In this document: positions 43,801 to 55,365 of the stretch, one piece after another
Layout: every line of letters begins with the position of its first letter
Numbering within the stretch: the first letter of the stretch is position 1
Assembly: GCF_964656455.1 (NCBI RefSeq)
Contig: NC_135726.1
Span: 9,438,394 to 9,502,393 of the forward strand
From: Halichoerus grypus
Taxonomy: Eukaryota > Chordata > Mammalia > Carnivora > Phocidae
Reading direction: 5' to 3'
DNA length: 64,000 nt
The notes under the pieces: generated by a model
Database searches by the model: none
What the model was told of the DNA's origin: nothing
Seen by the model: the letters and a program-made list of their open reading frames with translations, nothing else
Position numbers and translations under genes: made by a program

Positions 43801-44994
43801 ATAGCCTCATCGTTGTTATCCTCCATATAATTGTGGGCTATTCCATATCAAATTGGTGTTCTCTGTGTCATACTTTCAATATAACCACAGCAAATTAATT
43901 AAAAATATTCCAAGCACAAACATTCCATCATTCCTCAGGTAAGTTGCTCCTGTGGTCAAATATCCTGGAAATTCTGAGAACCACTCTGGTCATTATTCCA
44001 GTTCATTTTTCCACATAGCTGCAATTTCCAGTCTTCCTTGTACTACTCTGAAATGCCATTCTCAAATCCTGCCTCAGATAGGCATCCGTTCCAAGGATCA
44101 AGAACCTGCCTTGCTGTAAATCCCCACCCACAACCTGCCCCATGTAGGAAATCCATGTTAATTCCACCAAACTGTAGCTATAAAAACAGCAATCATGTAC
44201 GGGAGGAAAAAAGAGAGATCGAAAGGAATAAAATGGAATTAACATATTTATGTGGGATGTTATATATAATGTGTATAAAACAGGTTTCCAAGGTTTTTTA
44301 AATGGAAATTTCTAAAATATTGAGACCGTATGACATGTTTTTGGAGCATTTTGTTGAAAGCTCAAATATGTATATTAGAAACTCATTTTTCTGCTATTTT
44401 CGATTGACAGGAGTATATTTTTCTATGTTTCCTACCTGTAACCAGAGGAAGATGACCCAGGCTAGTCAGTTCAACTCAACAGCATGGTCCAAGTGGCAAG
44501 GGGGCCTGTCTGCCAGCTTGCACTGTGTTGAACAGGCTGCAGGCCCAGCTGGTGAGGGGCTGTGCGCCATGGGACAGGAGGGGCACCTTTCCTAATTCTC
44601 ACCGAAAGAGCCATGTGGCTGGTGGCACTAGTCTTGATAGGTGATGATCCTGTGGTCCAGCAGTGCCATTTTGCCCCATCTAGTCCTTCATCACAGGGGT
44701 TCAGAAGGGAGCACATAAAATATATTTCAGTCCAATTTCGTCTTTTAAAAGGGAGTAGAAAATGAAACAAGTAAGCCTGAAGCTGGTATTCATCTTTAGT
44801 GTTTGTGGACATTTAAAACCAGAGGCTCCAGACTCAAGTGAAGGCCCTTGAGAAAGCCATGTGATTATCAGATTCCTGATGGCCTAGGTTCCAAGTCAAC
44901 ACCAAGTGGAGTCTGGAGGGACAACACACAGGGAACTAAAGTATACGAACCTGTGACACGGAAGGCACTGTGTCCAGAACTCCCCATCATTAGC
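43801..44994. other. Unique sequence, nothing recognised
   Basis: No gene or named repeat is recognised. Overlapping open frames at 44470-44810 occur on both strands and are judged to be chance. Confidence 0.4.
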
Positions 44995-45125
44995 ATAATC
45001 ACTTCACAATGCATGAAGTCACCTCAGAAATTAATTACCTGGCTCAGGTTGAGCACCCACCTAGAAGCTGAGGTGCGATTCAAACCAAGTGGCTGTGACC
45101 CAGATTCAATATGCTTTCCCCACGT
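44995..45125 (-). repeat. MIR-like fragment
   Basis: 'ttgagcacccacctagaagc' and 'gaggtgcgattcaaaccaag' loosely follow reverse-complement MIR. Confidence 0.35.
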
Positions 45126-45354
45126 AGTACCAGTGTGACCACAGGCAGCCACCGAAAAGATGCAGGACCTGAGCCAAATCACTCTAAATGGGGCCCAACT
45201 CCACCTCCTACCATATTTGTAGAATAGAATTGACTGGAATGGACATGAGCTACAGCCTTTAGGAGTTGGAAGGGGGAGAAACTGAGAGTAAGAGACCTAT
45301 TAGGCACAGTCCTTGGATGGCAAAGAGTCAGTAGGTGGACTAGGTGGGAGTGAT

Positions 45355-45680
45355 TTGGTTTTAAGTGACAGAAACACAGCTCACACCAGCTCACACACAA
45401 AGGGGGGTCTTCTGCTCTGTAATATGACAAGGCCAGGGGTGAAGCAAAGGTACTCTTTTGTTCTCTCCCATTTCACCTTGCCTTCGCCCTTCTTACTCTG
45501 TCTCCTTGTGGCAGGAAACATGGCTGCTAGAAGCCCGTATGAACATCCTTCTAGCTCCCAGTGCCTCAGGAAAGAGAGCATCTTCTCCACTGACTCCTGA
45601 TTTGTCAGGCTTAAGCCAAGTACCCATCTTGGCACGAACTACTGTGGTGTAGTTCATGCAAAACGCTACCAACACTTTCA
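45355..45680. repeat. Ancient dispersed repeat, family unresolved
   Basis: 'taagtgacagaaacacagct', 'acaaggccaggggtgaagc' and 'caggaaagagagcatcttct' resemble a common mammalian repeat with '...gacagaaacccaactcaaac...' and '...ccaggggtag...' segments. I cannot name the family securely. Confidence 0.35.
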
Positions 45681-47433
45681 TTGCCTCGTCCCCCAGGATG
45701 GAGCTGTTACTAACGAGGGTGGAAGCAGGTGCCGGACAAGACCACAGCTGCCACAGTGGGGAAGCTGTGGGTGGGGAGGGTGCTGCTGAAGAAAGGTAAG
45801 AGCTTTAGTTGCTATTATTATGTCAGCCACTGGCTTTCCCACTAATTCCTCGATCCCTTCTCTTTCTCAAAAAATAGACTTCAGGGCTGTTGTCCCAATT
45901 TCATCTGCTGTGTGCATCACTCTACTTATGACCCTCCTCACATGGCTATGAAAATGGACAAATGAGCAGCGCCACAGCAAAGACACACACACTTTCATCA
46001 TGAACTTGCACCGACAGAAAAGAGGATGGAGATACCCTCTGTGCTAAGTCATCAGAACAGCAAAAGTATCTCTGACTACCAGTAAGTAAAGCCATGGGGG
46101 GCTGGGCTACCAGAGGCGGAGGTTCCCGGGAGGCCTCCACCGCACAGGTTTGCCAAAGCCCTGAAGATCTTTCCTATGAACTTGTCACAACTTGCCTCTG
46201 GAATCTACCAATTCCTGGCCCAAGAACCCAAGGTCCCTCCCGTTTCTGGCATAACTCAGCCCCAAACCTGCCTCCTGCAATTCCGTCCTGCAGATGAGCT
46301 GCTCTCTCTCAGCCACAGCTTGAATCAAGTTCAAGCTTCAACAGGACTTTCAGGAACTCTGGTACTGACCTCACCTCTGCCTGCCCCTCCAAATTCTTCC
46401 CACCCCCCCTCACCCTGCTCTCCTTCTCTGACACTCCCCACCTCCCTCACATCCCTCCAAAGTAGTTTTATAGCAGGATCTAATCTAATCTTCATGGTTA
46501 ACCAAGCACGGAATCAAAACAGAAGATGTGCCACACTTCATCAAATGTATGTTCCATTTTCTCCAATGGCCCCAAGAAAAATAATTTATATGATTTCAAA
46601 AGACATGTCTTCCCCCCGCCACACATACACACACACACCCGATACCCATTAGGGATCTTAAAATCCATAGATCTTTTGATACCCTTCTGTAAGCCAATAA
46701 CTTTTCAGCCTGGACCATATCATAATGGGCCATCGTTTAGTGCCCTCTCTATAAAGTATTACTGTTAATGTTTTCTAATTTTAGCTCCTCAAAACTTCCA
46801 AATAATACTCCTATTACTCTGGGATTTTTCAAATATGACCCTATTACTCCAATCTGTAGCCTTAAAACCTTATTCTTCCCAACTAAGGCAAGCAAACTAG
46901 TCTTCTGTGTTTGGATGAAAGCTCTTCTCACCCCTTTGGTTACTTTAGCTCTATCGATTTAACATTCATTGACAAGTAATAAATTCCATGGAAAACAGCT
47001 CGTTGGAAAACCATAGAAAGTACCTTTTAATCAATTGAATAAGAAACTAAACACTCCCAAGTTCTCATAACCCTGGTGAGGAATTACAATGAATGAAGAG
47101 ATGTTATATTAATTAAACTCTTGGAATGCATCCATAATGCTTAATGGAAATGGAAGCCGGAGGAGGTCTGAAATGCCTGGGAAACACCCATCCCTGAAAC
47201 CCACTCGCAACCACCAAAGAAGCTGTTCAAGTCCAATCATTTACATCATACAAAAATAAAGACTTACAGGGAAAAAATGAAATCAGAAGGGAAATAACAA
47301 AAATTCATCTAGCTTCCGTACACTGGTTTATTCACTTTCTGATTTGGTTCTACATTATCTATTATGGTTATTTAGAGTTTCCTTCAATCCCCAAGAAGGA
47401 AGTGAGTGAGGCTGCAGAATTCCAGGGCATTCA
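45681..47433. other. Unique sequence; AT-rich CNE-like part near 46970-47130
   Basis: No gene or named repeat is recognised. CT-rich text at 46260-46460 creates open frames on the plus strand by composition. Confidence 0.35.
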
Positions 47434-47452
47434 TTCACTCACTCACTCATTC
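47434..47452. repeat. (CACT)n short microsatellite
   Basis: About four to five CACT/CATT units. Confidence 0.8.
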
Positions 47453-47479
47453 AACAAAGGACCTGAAATGCAAGTATCC

Positions 47480-47745
47480 ACTGAGTACCCATATATGGCA
47501 GGTCCCACGCTTAGAGGCTTTACCTAGTTTTATTACAACTACATGATAATCATGTGCACAAAAATCCAGCTTACGGAATGTCACCAGTGTGCCTCACACT
47601 ACACCAAATACTGGATGTTCAAGTATCAGGGCAACGAATGATAAGCTAAACATCGCTATCAGTCTCTTTAGTTCACATATGTGGAGACTGAGGCTCAGAA
47701 AAATTAGATTTCTTGTCCATCATCATGGGACTCTCACGGCCACTA
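47480..47745 (-). repeat. MIR SINE, interrupted or two fragments
   Basis: 'atatggcaggtcccacgctt' and, further on, 'tatgtggagactgaggctca' plus 'gaaaaattagatttcttgtc' match reverse-complement MIR, with extra sequence between them. Confidence 0.45.
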
Positions 47746-48649
47746 ATTGTATGTTCAAAACTACTTTTTGTTAGTTTAAGATTTCCAAAGTCAGAACAGA
47801 TCCTGAAGTGGAAAGCAAACATTGCAAATAAGATCCGATCCTTCAGCAGGATGGGAAAACATACTTCTGGATTAATAAAATATAAAACATGCCATGCTGA
47901 TATGTCACCCATAGAACTGGGGGACATAATCCTGTTTTGTTCAGGCAAAGTGAAACAAAGGAATACTATGTCTACAGCTAGACAATGTTTAAAAATGATG
48001 TGGGAAAACAGAAAGGGCCATAGAGGAGATTTACTATGTAGGGCTCCAGTCCCTGGGTCGTTTAGATTGGAGAAAATGCAGACAGGTTCTTCTCCATGGC
48101 CTCCTAGCATGTTAAAAATTATGATGTGCTATCTTCCACCTTAAAAAGAAATGGATACAAGTCCTAGCACACAAATACTCATATCAAGAAGGACTACTTT
48201 AAGTAGCCACAGAAACAAAAACCTAGTTGAACTTGTCATTTAAAAAAGCTTTCCAACACACATTAAAAAAAAAAACTATTTCCAAAGTTTCCAAATGTAA
48301 TTTCTGAGGCTCTTCCTTAAAAAAAAAAAAAAAGAAATCAAAACAAACAAAAAAGCAACACTGTAATTGTGGGGGTTAGATCCAGTGCAAATTTCACAGA
48401 ACACCTGGCTTATATAGATCACACAAAATGCCTGTTGAGGGGAATGGCATTCCTTTCTCTTTGAAAACCTGGCGAGAAAGTAATCACCTTCTTCTGTGAT
48501 TTCCGCCACTCTCACCCTGGCTAAGGAGAGGTAAAGGACGGGCAAGAGGCGTTAGGTCCTGAGGCCCGGCAACGAGAGCAGGTGCTATTCTCTTGCCTTT
48601 GGCAGGTCAAGGCACCCATTTCGATCATGCCGTGTCTCCCCTGCTGATG
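47746..48649. other. Unique sequence with A-runs
   Basis: No gene or named repeat is recognised. Open frames of about 145 codons exist on both strands over the same bases (47673-48144), so at most one could be real. Neither is recognisable. Confidence 0.4.
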
Positions 48650-48750
48650 AAACTAGTTCTCCAAAGACCACGGGTTCCCTGAGAGCAGGCTCTCCTTTGT
48701 TGTGTCTGCCCAGCACTTCGTGTAGAGCTTGGCATAACGCAGCCACGTGC
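48650..48750 (+). repeat. L2 LINE 3' end fragment
   Basis: 'gggttccctgagagcaggct', 'tgtgtctgcccagcacttcg' and 'tgtagagcttggcataacgc' follow the L2 3' end. Confidence 0.6.
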
Positions 48751-48839
48751 TACGGGTGGGAGAAGCAGGCCAAGAGCCCCTTCTGCTACTGAATTGCCTA
48801 GAAGTTTTACCCTCAGTAACAGCCCTGGTTAAGAAGTAA

Positions 48840-49190
48840 CTCAAAAAATAAAAACTAAAGGTGTTTCTTTGGAGTGATAGAATAGCTGGGTATCCTGATA
48901 ATGGGTGGTGGGTAAACAAATATGTATGTGTGATTATCTATGTGGGATAACATTTCATAGAACTATAGACACACACACACAAACGAGTACATGCCAGAAT
49001 AAAATCCGTGGTGTATATATTACTATACCAATGTCGGTTTCCCTAATGTGATCAGGCACCAGGGCTCTATCAGATGTTGTTATCTGGGGAAGCTCGGTGA
49101 GGGATAACCAGAAACTCTTGGTACTAGTCTTTGCAACTTTATGAGAGTCCAAAATTATTCTGAATTAAAGGGTTTTTTAGAAAGACTAAT
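48840..49190 (+). mobile_element. L1M 3' end fragment
   Basis: 'aatgggtggtgggtaaacaa', 'agatgttgttatctggggaa', 'gctcggtgagggataaccag' and 'tttgcaactttatgagagtc' followed by 'aaaattattctgaattaaa' are the typical last ~300 bases of old L1 elements. Confidence 0.75.
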
Positions 49191-49319
49191 GCTAGTAGAA
49201 AATGCCAACAGGTCAAAGGATATAAACTGCCAGGTTAAACTGAGTTCTAGCAATTAGCGATTTCTGAAAAAGACAGCAGACCATAACTTTGTTTTCTCCC
49301 TGATGCTTGCCCTTTAGGT

Positions 49320-49630
49320 CAGTGCTGTTCGGCAGAAATAATGCAAGCCCCGTGTGTAACTTAAATTTTCTAGCAGCCATATCCAAAAAAAAGTAAAAAG
49401 AAACAGATGAAATTAACTCTAATAACATTTTATTTAACCTAGTATATCTGAAATATCATTTCAGCATGAAAGCAATATAAAAAATGTTAATATTTTACAT
49501 TTTTTACAGTGTCTTCAAAATCTGATAGGTATTTTATTTTACACTCACAAATCATTTCAATCTGGGCCAGGCACATTTCAAGCACTCAACTGCCACACGT
49601 GGCCAGTGACTACCATACGGGACAGCTCGA
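49320..49630. mobile_element. hAT-type nonautonomous element, near full length
   Basis: It begins 'cagtgctgttcggcagaaat', contains 'ttttctagcagccatatcca' and 'aacattttatttaacctagt', and ends 'actaccatacgggacagct', the inverted counterpart of its start. The layout is that of a nonautonomous hAT-Charlie element; I cannot fix the exact name. Confidence 0.7.
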
Positions 49631-49680
49631 CTCTCGATACCACCTTTATGTTGCCGTTAAAAGTCACCTGGGCTGTTTCC

Positions 49681-49853
49681 GGGGCACCTGGGTGGTGCAG
49701 TAGGTTTAGCATCTGACTCTTGATTTCGGCTCAGGGCATAATCTCAGGGTCGTAAGATCAAGCCCCACAGAGCCTGCTTGAGTTTCTCTCTCCTTCTGTC
49801 CCTCCTCCCTCCCCCATCTCTCTCTCTCTCAAAAATAAATAAATAAATCTTTG
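49681..49853 (+). mobile_element. Can-SINE
   Basis: The head 'ggggcacctgggtggtgcag', the middle 'tcagggtcgtaagatcaagc', a shortened CT-rich body and the tail AATAAATAAATAAATC. No clear target duplication is seen. The shortened middle suggests an internal deletion. Confidence 0.93.
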
Positions 49854-50040
49854 CAAAATAAAAGCAAAACTCCCTTGGGCCATTTTCATAATTAAAGCTT
49901 TTTATTTCCTTAGAACAAATGGTTATCTCCAGCATTTTAGGCCTACTTCATGGTGTCAGTATATACCACCTGAGGGTGATAATATCTTGAAGGAGTGCAG
50001 TCTATTGATGAGCTTCCAGACATAATTTATTAAGAAAGAG

Positions 50041-50094
50041 CAGAAGGAAGGGAGGGAGGGAGGAAGGAAAGGAGGAAGGAAAGGGAAAGAAAGC
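50041..50094 (+). repeat. (GGAA/GGGA)n purine tract
   Basis: About 54 bases of GGAA and GGGA units. Confidence 0.95.
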
Positions 50095-50374
50095 CAAAAT
50101 CACAGCTCAACTTGAAAAAGTTTTGTGGTCTTGAAATTTTTTTCTGGGAACAGTTGTGGATCCTTTTTATCCAGATCATCATGAAATGAAGATAGAGTCT
50201 CATCAGTTTTAAGGAGTTTGGATACGGTCAGCAGGAGAGTCTTTGATGCCTTTCCTGTTCCCTTCTGGTTCAAAGTTGTCTCCAACATGGAAGATCAGTG
50301 AAATAACTACAGACAGGCTTGAAGTAACCACGGAAGGGAGTGTTGAGGGCTGCCCTCTGATGTTCCAGCTCTCC

Positions 50375-50728
50375 ACCCTCTTCCGCACCAGGGTGGGTGT
50401 GCACCCTCCTGCAGCTGAAGCTGCATGTGGCCACGAGACTGGCTTTGGCCAACGGACTGTGAGCAGATGTGACAGTGTGCCGTCCGAGCAGAAACATGCC
50501 GAGCAGTACACGGGGTCAGCATGCCTTTCTCTTCCTCTGTCACAACATCCAGCACTGCGGGCTGCCCTGCCAGCACTCGTGGCCGAGTGAGCTCCCCATC
50601 TAACAGCCACCCAAGCGACTCATGATGGAAACGGAGCTGAGCAAGAAATAAACCTTTGTTCTTTTAAGCCCCGGAGATTTCGAGGTTGTTTGTTATTACA
50701 GCATCACCTGGCCTGTCCTAACACATAA
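50375..50728 (+). mobile_element. MLT1-like LTR (older subgroup)
   Basis: 'ggccaacggactgtgagcag', 'atgtgacagtgtgc', 'gagcaagaaataaacctttg' and 'tttgttattacagcatcacc' plus 'tggcctgtcctaacac' occur in the order of an MLT1-type MaLR LTR. The fragment resembles the copy at 23450. Overlapping open frames on both strands are by-products. Confidence 0.7.
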
Positions 50729-51447
50729 TTCAATTGTTGACTCCGTGCATGTGACATCAACAATTCCATCCAGGGTGTCTCCCCGAATATCAGGGCTTAT
50801 CGCATCTGCTATATAACCCAGGCTCGGTTTTACAGTGGTTTCATTACCAACCATAAAAACTGTAACAGTGGAACTGTATAAACAAACCGAACAGTGTTTT
50901 TACTGTAAAACATGAATGTAATATAAATATTTGTCTTTGCCTTCCCTCAGCATCTGTAATGAGAGCAGAAAATTCATGCCATATGTTTATAGCATGAAGA
51001 AGGGAAAAAAGAGATCTCAACGATTCATCATGTGAGTGCCAGCTGAGCTGTTTAATATTTGTAATTCATCCATTTTCTTTCAGATATAAATCCTCCACAA
51101 ATCATAAAACCCTGATGACTGTAAGTTACCAAATTCATGATTCTTTCTACAGGAGGGCCCTTGCTAGGGAGAAGGTGACCATGGTGGTATGAGGTCAGTT
51201 TCTGTGACAAGATGAGAAACAACACGGTGAGTCACTGCATTAGACCGTGGCCTCTCCGAGCCAGCCTCGACGAAATCTGAATATGAAACCACTTCTCTGA
51301 AGACTTCCAAAGCCCGGTCCTACCTCTAGCTGGCAGCGCATCTGCACGTCTGGGGTCCTGACAGCTCCTCCTTTCCTCAAGCCTCACAGGGAGGGGCACT
51401 GAGCAAGGGAAGTGCCTTCTGCCTCCTGTAGGACCGTAGCACCTCGT
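50729..51447. other. Unique sequence, CNE-like at 50930-51140
   Basis: No repeat is recognised. The block around 50930-51140 is AT-rich and contains the exon-like segment annotated separately. Confidence 0.35.
51084..51120 (+). other. Exon-like 37-nt segment with strong splice signals
   Basis: The acceptor tract 'tcatccattttctttcag' ends at 51083 and the donor 'act|gtaagt' follows 51120, both close to consensus. The 37-nt interval has one frame open throughout (one base then 12 codons, starting Tyr-Lys-Ser-Ser) and stops in the other two. No protein is recognised. It could be a microexon, a noncoding RNA exon or a chance pair. Confidence 0.25.
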
Positions 51448-51461
51448 GGGGGGGGGGGGGG
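51448..51461 (+). repeat. G-homopolymer (14 nt)
   Basis: A pure run of 14 G on the plus strand, unusual in length for a mammalian genome. It could form quadruplex-type structure and is prone to sequencing and length error. Confidence 0.9.
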
Positions 51462-51944
51462 TGTTACCACCACCAAGGTCTGTGCCAGGCACAGACTCCA
51501 GCTCCTCACACAGGGAGCAACGGGGGATGTTTTTACTTCAGAGCCGCGGTGGTCCTTGATGTGAAGCTGCTGAAGCCTGCCCAAAGTGTTTGTGCAGCCT
51601 TTCAGGATACGAGCCGAGAGGCACAGAGAATGATTCAATTTTCTCCAAATTGGCTCACAGACCAGAGGTTTCTGGAAACTGTCACTGTCCTACAAAATCC
51701 AATACCACAGAGAGGAAGCTTTGTTGAGCGCAAAGCAAATCTAGCCAGTGGAGGCTCCGTCTGGCACTCGGGAGGCCGGCCCCTCATGGGCACAAGAGGT
51801 GCTGGCGGGGAGAGGGGAAGGTAGGAATGCCATCATGGGTTAGAACCCAAAGCGTGCAAGCCATGTGGAGGTGACATTCAGCAGCTCTCCACATGGTGGG
51901 CACCACGTGGCACGTGTTACTGAGCATGGCCCGGGAGCCCGGCA

Positions 51945-52115
51945 CTCCTCTCAAGCGTCCTAGCACTCAGGGACGCAGTATCCCCATTTTCCATAGTTAG
52001 ATCAAGAGGTCCACGGAGAAGCACCCTGACTGAGATCACACACTGCCAGAGAACGACAGCCAGGGTTCCTACCTAAGTTGGGCTAATCCTAAAATCTGTG
52101 CTCATAACCACTTAC
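51945..52115 (-). repeat. MIR SINE
   Basis: 'atccccattttccatagtta', 'ctgagatcacacactgccag' and 'ctgtgctcataaccactta' are reverse-complement MIR. Confidence 0.6.
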
Positions 52116-52319
52116 TGGACAGCTAGAGTCACAGAAAAACCTTCTGTTAACCAACCAGTCCTACAACAGCCAAAAGTGTTCTGAGAAACACAGGCCTTGA
52201 GTATGCTCCTGCCCAACTGCCAAATGAGCTCACAGCCTAAACCAAGTCTTGCTCTCCTCCCCACCCGCCCACATACATACACACCTACTACAGTATTTAT
52301 ATTACTGTTATTGTTGTTG

Positions 52320-52575
52320 TTGTTAATTTACATGTCTGTCAACACACTTAGACTCCTTGAGGGCAAGGACAACGTCTTATGTATCTACATATGCTCAGAG
52401 TCTAGTGGGATGCCTGGCATATGATAAGGTGTCAACACACGTGTGCTGCTGAGTAAGGAGACCACTGGCAAATAAGCAATGCATAACCAAAGCATGGACT
52501 GTAAGCTCCCTGGAGGAAGGAACCTTTGCTTCCTTAGTCACTGCCACATTGCTAGTACTTTAAGGTAGCACCTAA
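52320..52575 (+). repeat. L2 3' end fragment(s)
   Basis: 'tagactccttgagggcaagg', 'acaacgtcttatgtatctac' and 'ggatgcctggcatatgataa' are L2 3' signatures. A second partial match ('ctgtaagctccctggaggaa') follows at about 52498, possibly a second copy. Confidence 0.7.
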
Positions 52576-52864
52576 CTCAGAGGAAGGGAGGGAGGGTGGG
52601 CAGTGGAGAGGGCAAGCTTTGTGGGAAGGACACCCACGGGAGGGGACTCACAGGATGTGGAGGGGCTGCCTAGGTGGACAAGCTTGGCTGAGGTCCTTCC
52701 AGGCACAGGAAACATTCTGGGCTGAGACGCAGAGACACTGGGGGGTTTGGGAGGAACGGTGAGGCTGAGACAGTGAGACAAGGAAGAGAATGGCAAGAGA
52801 TGAACCTGGACAGGCAGGCAGGGGCCACAGCTCCCAGGAGCCCCAAACAATCTTTCTTATCCTT
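52576..52864. other. Unique GC-richer sequence
   Basis: No gene or named repeat is recognised. Minus-strand open frames here overlap in several frames. Confidence 0.4.
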
Positions 52865-52995
52865 ACTAGCACTTGGAGAGCACACACTAGGCAGCCAGGT
52901 ACCATCCCAAGGACCCAGGCCTACTGGTTCATAAATGGCAGAAAGAGTATTTGAACTCAGGCAGACCAGATTCCAAGTCTGCTGCTTATACCCAC
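52865..52995 (-). repeat. MIR-like fragment
   Basis: 'gagtatttgaactcaggcag' and 'accagattccaagtctgctg' match the tRNA-proximal part of reverse-complement MIR. Confidence 0.55.
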
Positions 52996-53803
52996 GTGAC
53001 TTATCTTACAGATCAGTCCTTTTAGACTGATGAAGTAAGCGAGTTTTAGCAGCCCCTCCAAGCAGGTGCCGAGGAGCTGAACAGGGATGCACTGATGCAA
53101 AAGGAAACCTTTCCAACAGCCATCATGTTGATCAGGTGAGCTATTTATTCCTCTTCAGTAAAGTCTTTATATACCCCCAGTTTGTCCACTTATAAATGTA
53201 AAATATATACTATCTTTTTAAGAAATCTATATTTAATTATACAGCATCAGTGAAACTTCACTTGGGGAACGAAAATCTAACATAAATGAATGCATGCAAT
53301 AGAAAAAGCTGTAATTTAAAATAAATTACTGTGTTAGTTCAGAAAAAAAATGTATTCTCTTCAGAGGAAAAAAAAAATTGCTACTGGTGTTAGGTAGCCC
53401 CACTCAGTTAGAAAGTGGCATCAATAGCAAGAACCAAATAACCCCCACCCTAAATTCCTCCTCTCCCGGAGCAGCTTCCACTGTCGAGCCCAACCAGGAA
53501 GTGTGTGCAGCGGAGCTGGCCTGAGCTTCATTAAGGCTTAAAGTCAATTAAGCCACGAACTGGAACAATCATTCCTCCTTTGCAAAGTATTGATATTTTT
53601 TTCCTGGCCGCTTTAGGGCTTTTCCAGCACTCACGAGGAGATTTATGTTAGACAATTTCTTTCTGATTAAAACAAATCATAGCTCAACAATTCTAATTTC
53701 CTCCTTTCTAAGCAAGAAATGATCAGAGAATGCTGAAAACAGTGATCAAACCCATCGTGCAGAGGCCGGCACTAAGAAGCTCCATAGACACTCCCTAGAG
53801 GTG
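52996..53803. other. Unique sequence, CNE-like at 53515-53740
   Basis: No gene or named repeat is recognised. The interval 53515-53740 is rich in ATTA cores ('cttcattaaggcttaaagtc'). Confidence 0.3.
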
Positions 53804-54012
53804 TTCTCTCTCTCTCTCTCCATCCCTCCCTCCATCCCTCCCTCCGTCTCTCCCTCCATCTCTCTCTCCATCTCTCTCTCTGTCTCTCTTTGCACCTTGA
53901 TCTTTGTCCCTCCTCTCAGTGCCCATCTCGTGTGTGTGTCTGTCTGTCTGTCTTTCTCCATATGTCTGTTTCCCCGACCCCCTGATGTCTCTGTCTCTCT
54001 GTCTCTCTCTCG
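53804..54012 (+). repeat. CT-rich (TCTC/TCCC/TGTC)n tract
   Basis: About 210 bases, overwhelmingly pyrimidine, made of TCTC, TCCC, CCAT and TGTC units. Long Arg/Glu or Ser/Pro open frames on either strand derive only from the repeat. Confidence 0.95.
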
Positions 54013-54734
54013 GCTTCATTCTCTTTCAGTATACATTTACCTTGACAGGCTTCTGGACGATTACTTATTAATTGAAAGGGAAAGGGACATTAGAAGCAAA
54101 GCCAACCCAAGCTGGTTTTCTGATCTAAGTAATAGGAAATGAGAAGGTTCCTATGTTGACCTCCAAAAGCCCAGCATCATCAGAGGCCTTTTCATTTATA
54201 AGCAGTTAATGGTTTCTGTCCGGCCTTCTCTCTCTCGATCACACACACTCTCAAGGAGAGACCAGAAACCTCCTGGATCCATGCACTGGCCTTTCACACG
54301 GTGCCCACTACCTTCAGAGCTGACCTCTCTACATCAGTGATCCATTCTCCTGTGCTTCAGAATAGAGTTCATTTAGAAGTCCGGTCCTCACTGCAGCCAA
54401 CTCCCACTGCTCCAGAAAGGCTAGAGAAGCTGGTTGACTGAGATTTCCCAAATCAGGATCCGTGAATTTCAGAGAACTGGAACTGCAATATGCTTAACAT
54501 AACGTCCCATAAACAACGAGTCCTTCCTTAACTAGCGACAAGGCAGCTGAAGAACTGAAGGCACCACAGTAGCATCAAAGTGAAAATCAATTGGCCCAGC
54601 TCAACACTTCAGAAAAATAATCTGGTTGCTTGCACCTTCTGCTGGTCTAGTCTCCAAAAACAAACAACCAAACCGTCCCTTCCCACAGTGACAGGATGCT
54701 GCTGCTTAGGTTATAACCAGAAAGGCCCAACTGT
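54013..54734. other. Unique sequence, nothing recognised
   Basis: No gene or named repeat is recognised. Confidence 0.4.
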
Positions 54735-54845
54735 CAACCCGGTTGCATTCCCAGTCATTCATTCCATAAATACGTCTAAATCCCTCCGACTAATCAGGCA
54801 CTAGGCTACAGGCTGGGGCAATACAAAGAAGAATAAAACAGGCAC
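54735..54845 (+). repeat. Ancient LINE-like fragment (family unresolved)
   Basis: 'attccataaatacgtctaaa', 'atcaggcactaggctacagg' and 'ctggggcaatacaaagaaga' resemble a common old LINE 3' sequence ('...ggcactgtgctaggcgctggggatacaa...'). Confidence 0.4.
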
Positions 54846-54864
54846 GGTTCCTGTCTCCCCTAGC

Positions 54865-55075
54865 ATTTCGTCTCTGCTGCTTATGTGCTGTGTGAGCTCG
54901 GACAAGGTCCTAAACTTCCCTGTGCCTCATATCCTCTTCTGAAAACAGGATTCATAATATTACCTACCCAACAGGTCTGCTATAAAGATGAGCTGAATTA
55001 AGGATTTCAAGTGTTTTGCACAGTGACAGGCACACAATGTTAACTACCATTATCATCATTATTATTATCATAAAA
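54865..55075 (+). repeat. MIR SINE
   Basis: 'ctgcttatgtgctgtgtgag', 'cctgtgcctcatatcctctt' and 'ttgcacagtgacaggcacac' give the MIR order in sense orientation. Confidence 0.8.
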
Positions 55076-55239
55076 ATAAGGAGGAGAATCAAGCAAACCA
55101 CCCAACTGAGCATTAAGTGTTAGGTCCTTATATTCCTGTCTTACGGGCAATTCTATGCTCTCTTATATATATATAACAATAGGCGGGAGGACAGCATGAT
55201 AATATGTCTCAAAAGAAGGCACAACTGCCTAAGGAACAT

Positions 55240-55365
55240 CGGACTGGCCAGTTACCCTCTCTGGGCCTGTTTTCCTATCTGTCAAGTGTTTAAGGAGTTA
55301 AACTGGCTGTTCTCAGAAAGTCCTTTCCAATCCTAAAATTCTACCATTTTATAAACACAGTACAC
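55240..55365 (+). repeat. MIR/MIR3-like SINE
   Basis: 'ccagttaccctctctgggcc', 'tgttttcctatctgtcaagt' and 'gtcctttccaatcctaaaat' match a MIR-family copy with the MIR3-like 3' end. Confidence 0.65.

Noticed and set aside
46749..46962. Possible nuclear mitochondrial insertion (AT-rich open frames on both strands)
   Set aside because: No mitochondrial gene order or codon pattern could be recognised.
47673..48144. Open frames of about 145 codons on both strands over the same bases
   Set aside because: Two antiparallel frames of similar length cannot both be real, neither is recognisable, and the left end overlaps a MIR.
53746..54142. Ser/Leu/Pro-rich and Arg/Glu-rich open frames over the CT-rich tract
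   Set aside because: They are translations of a microsatellite-like tract.
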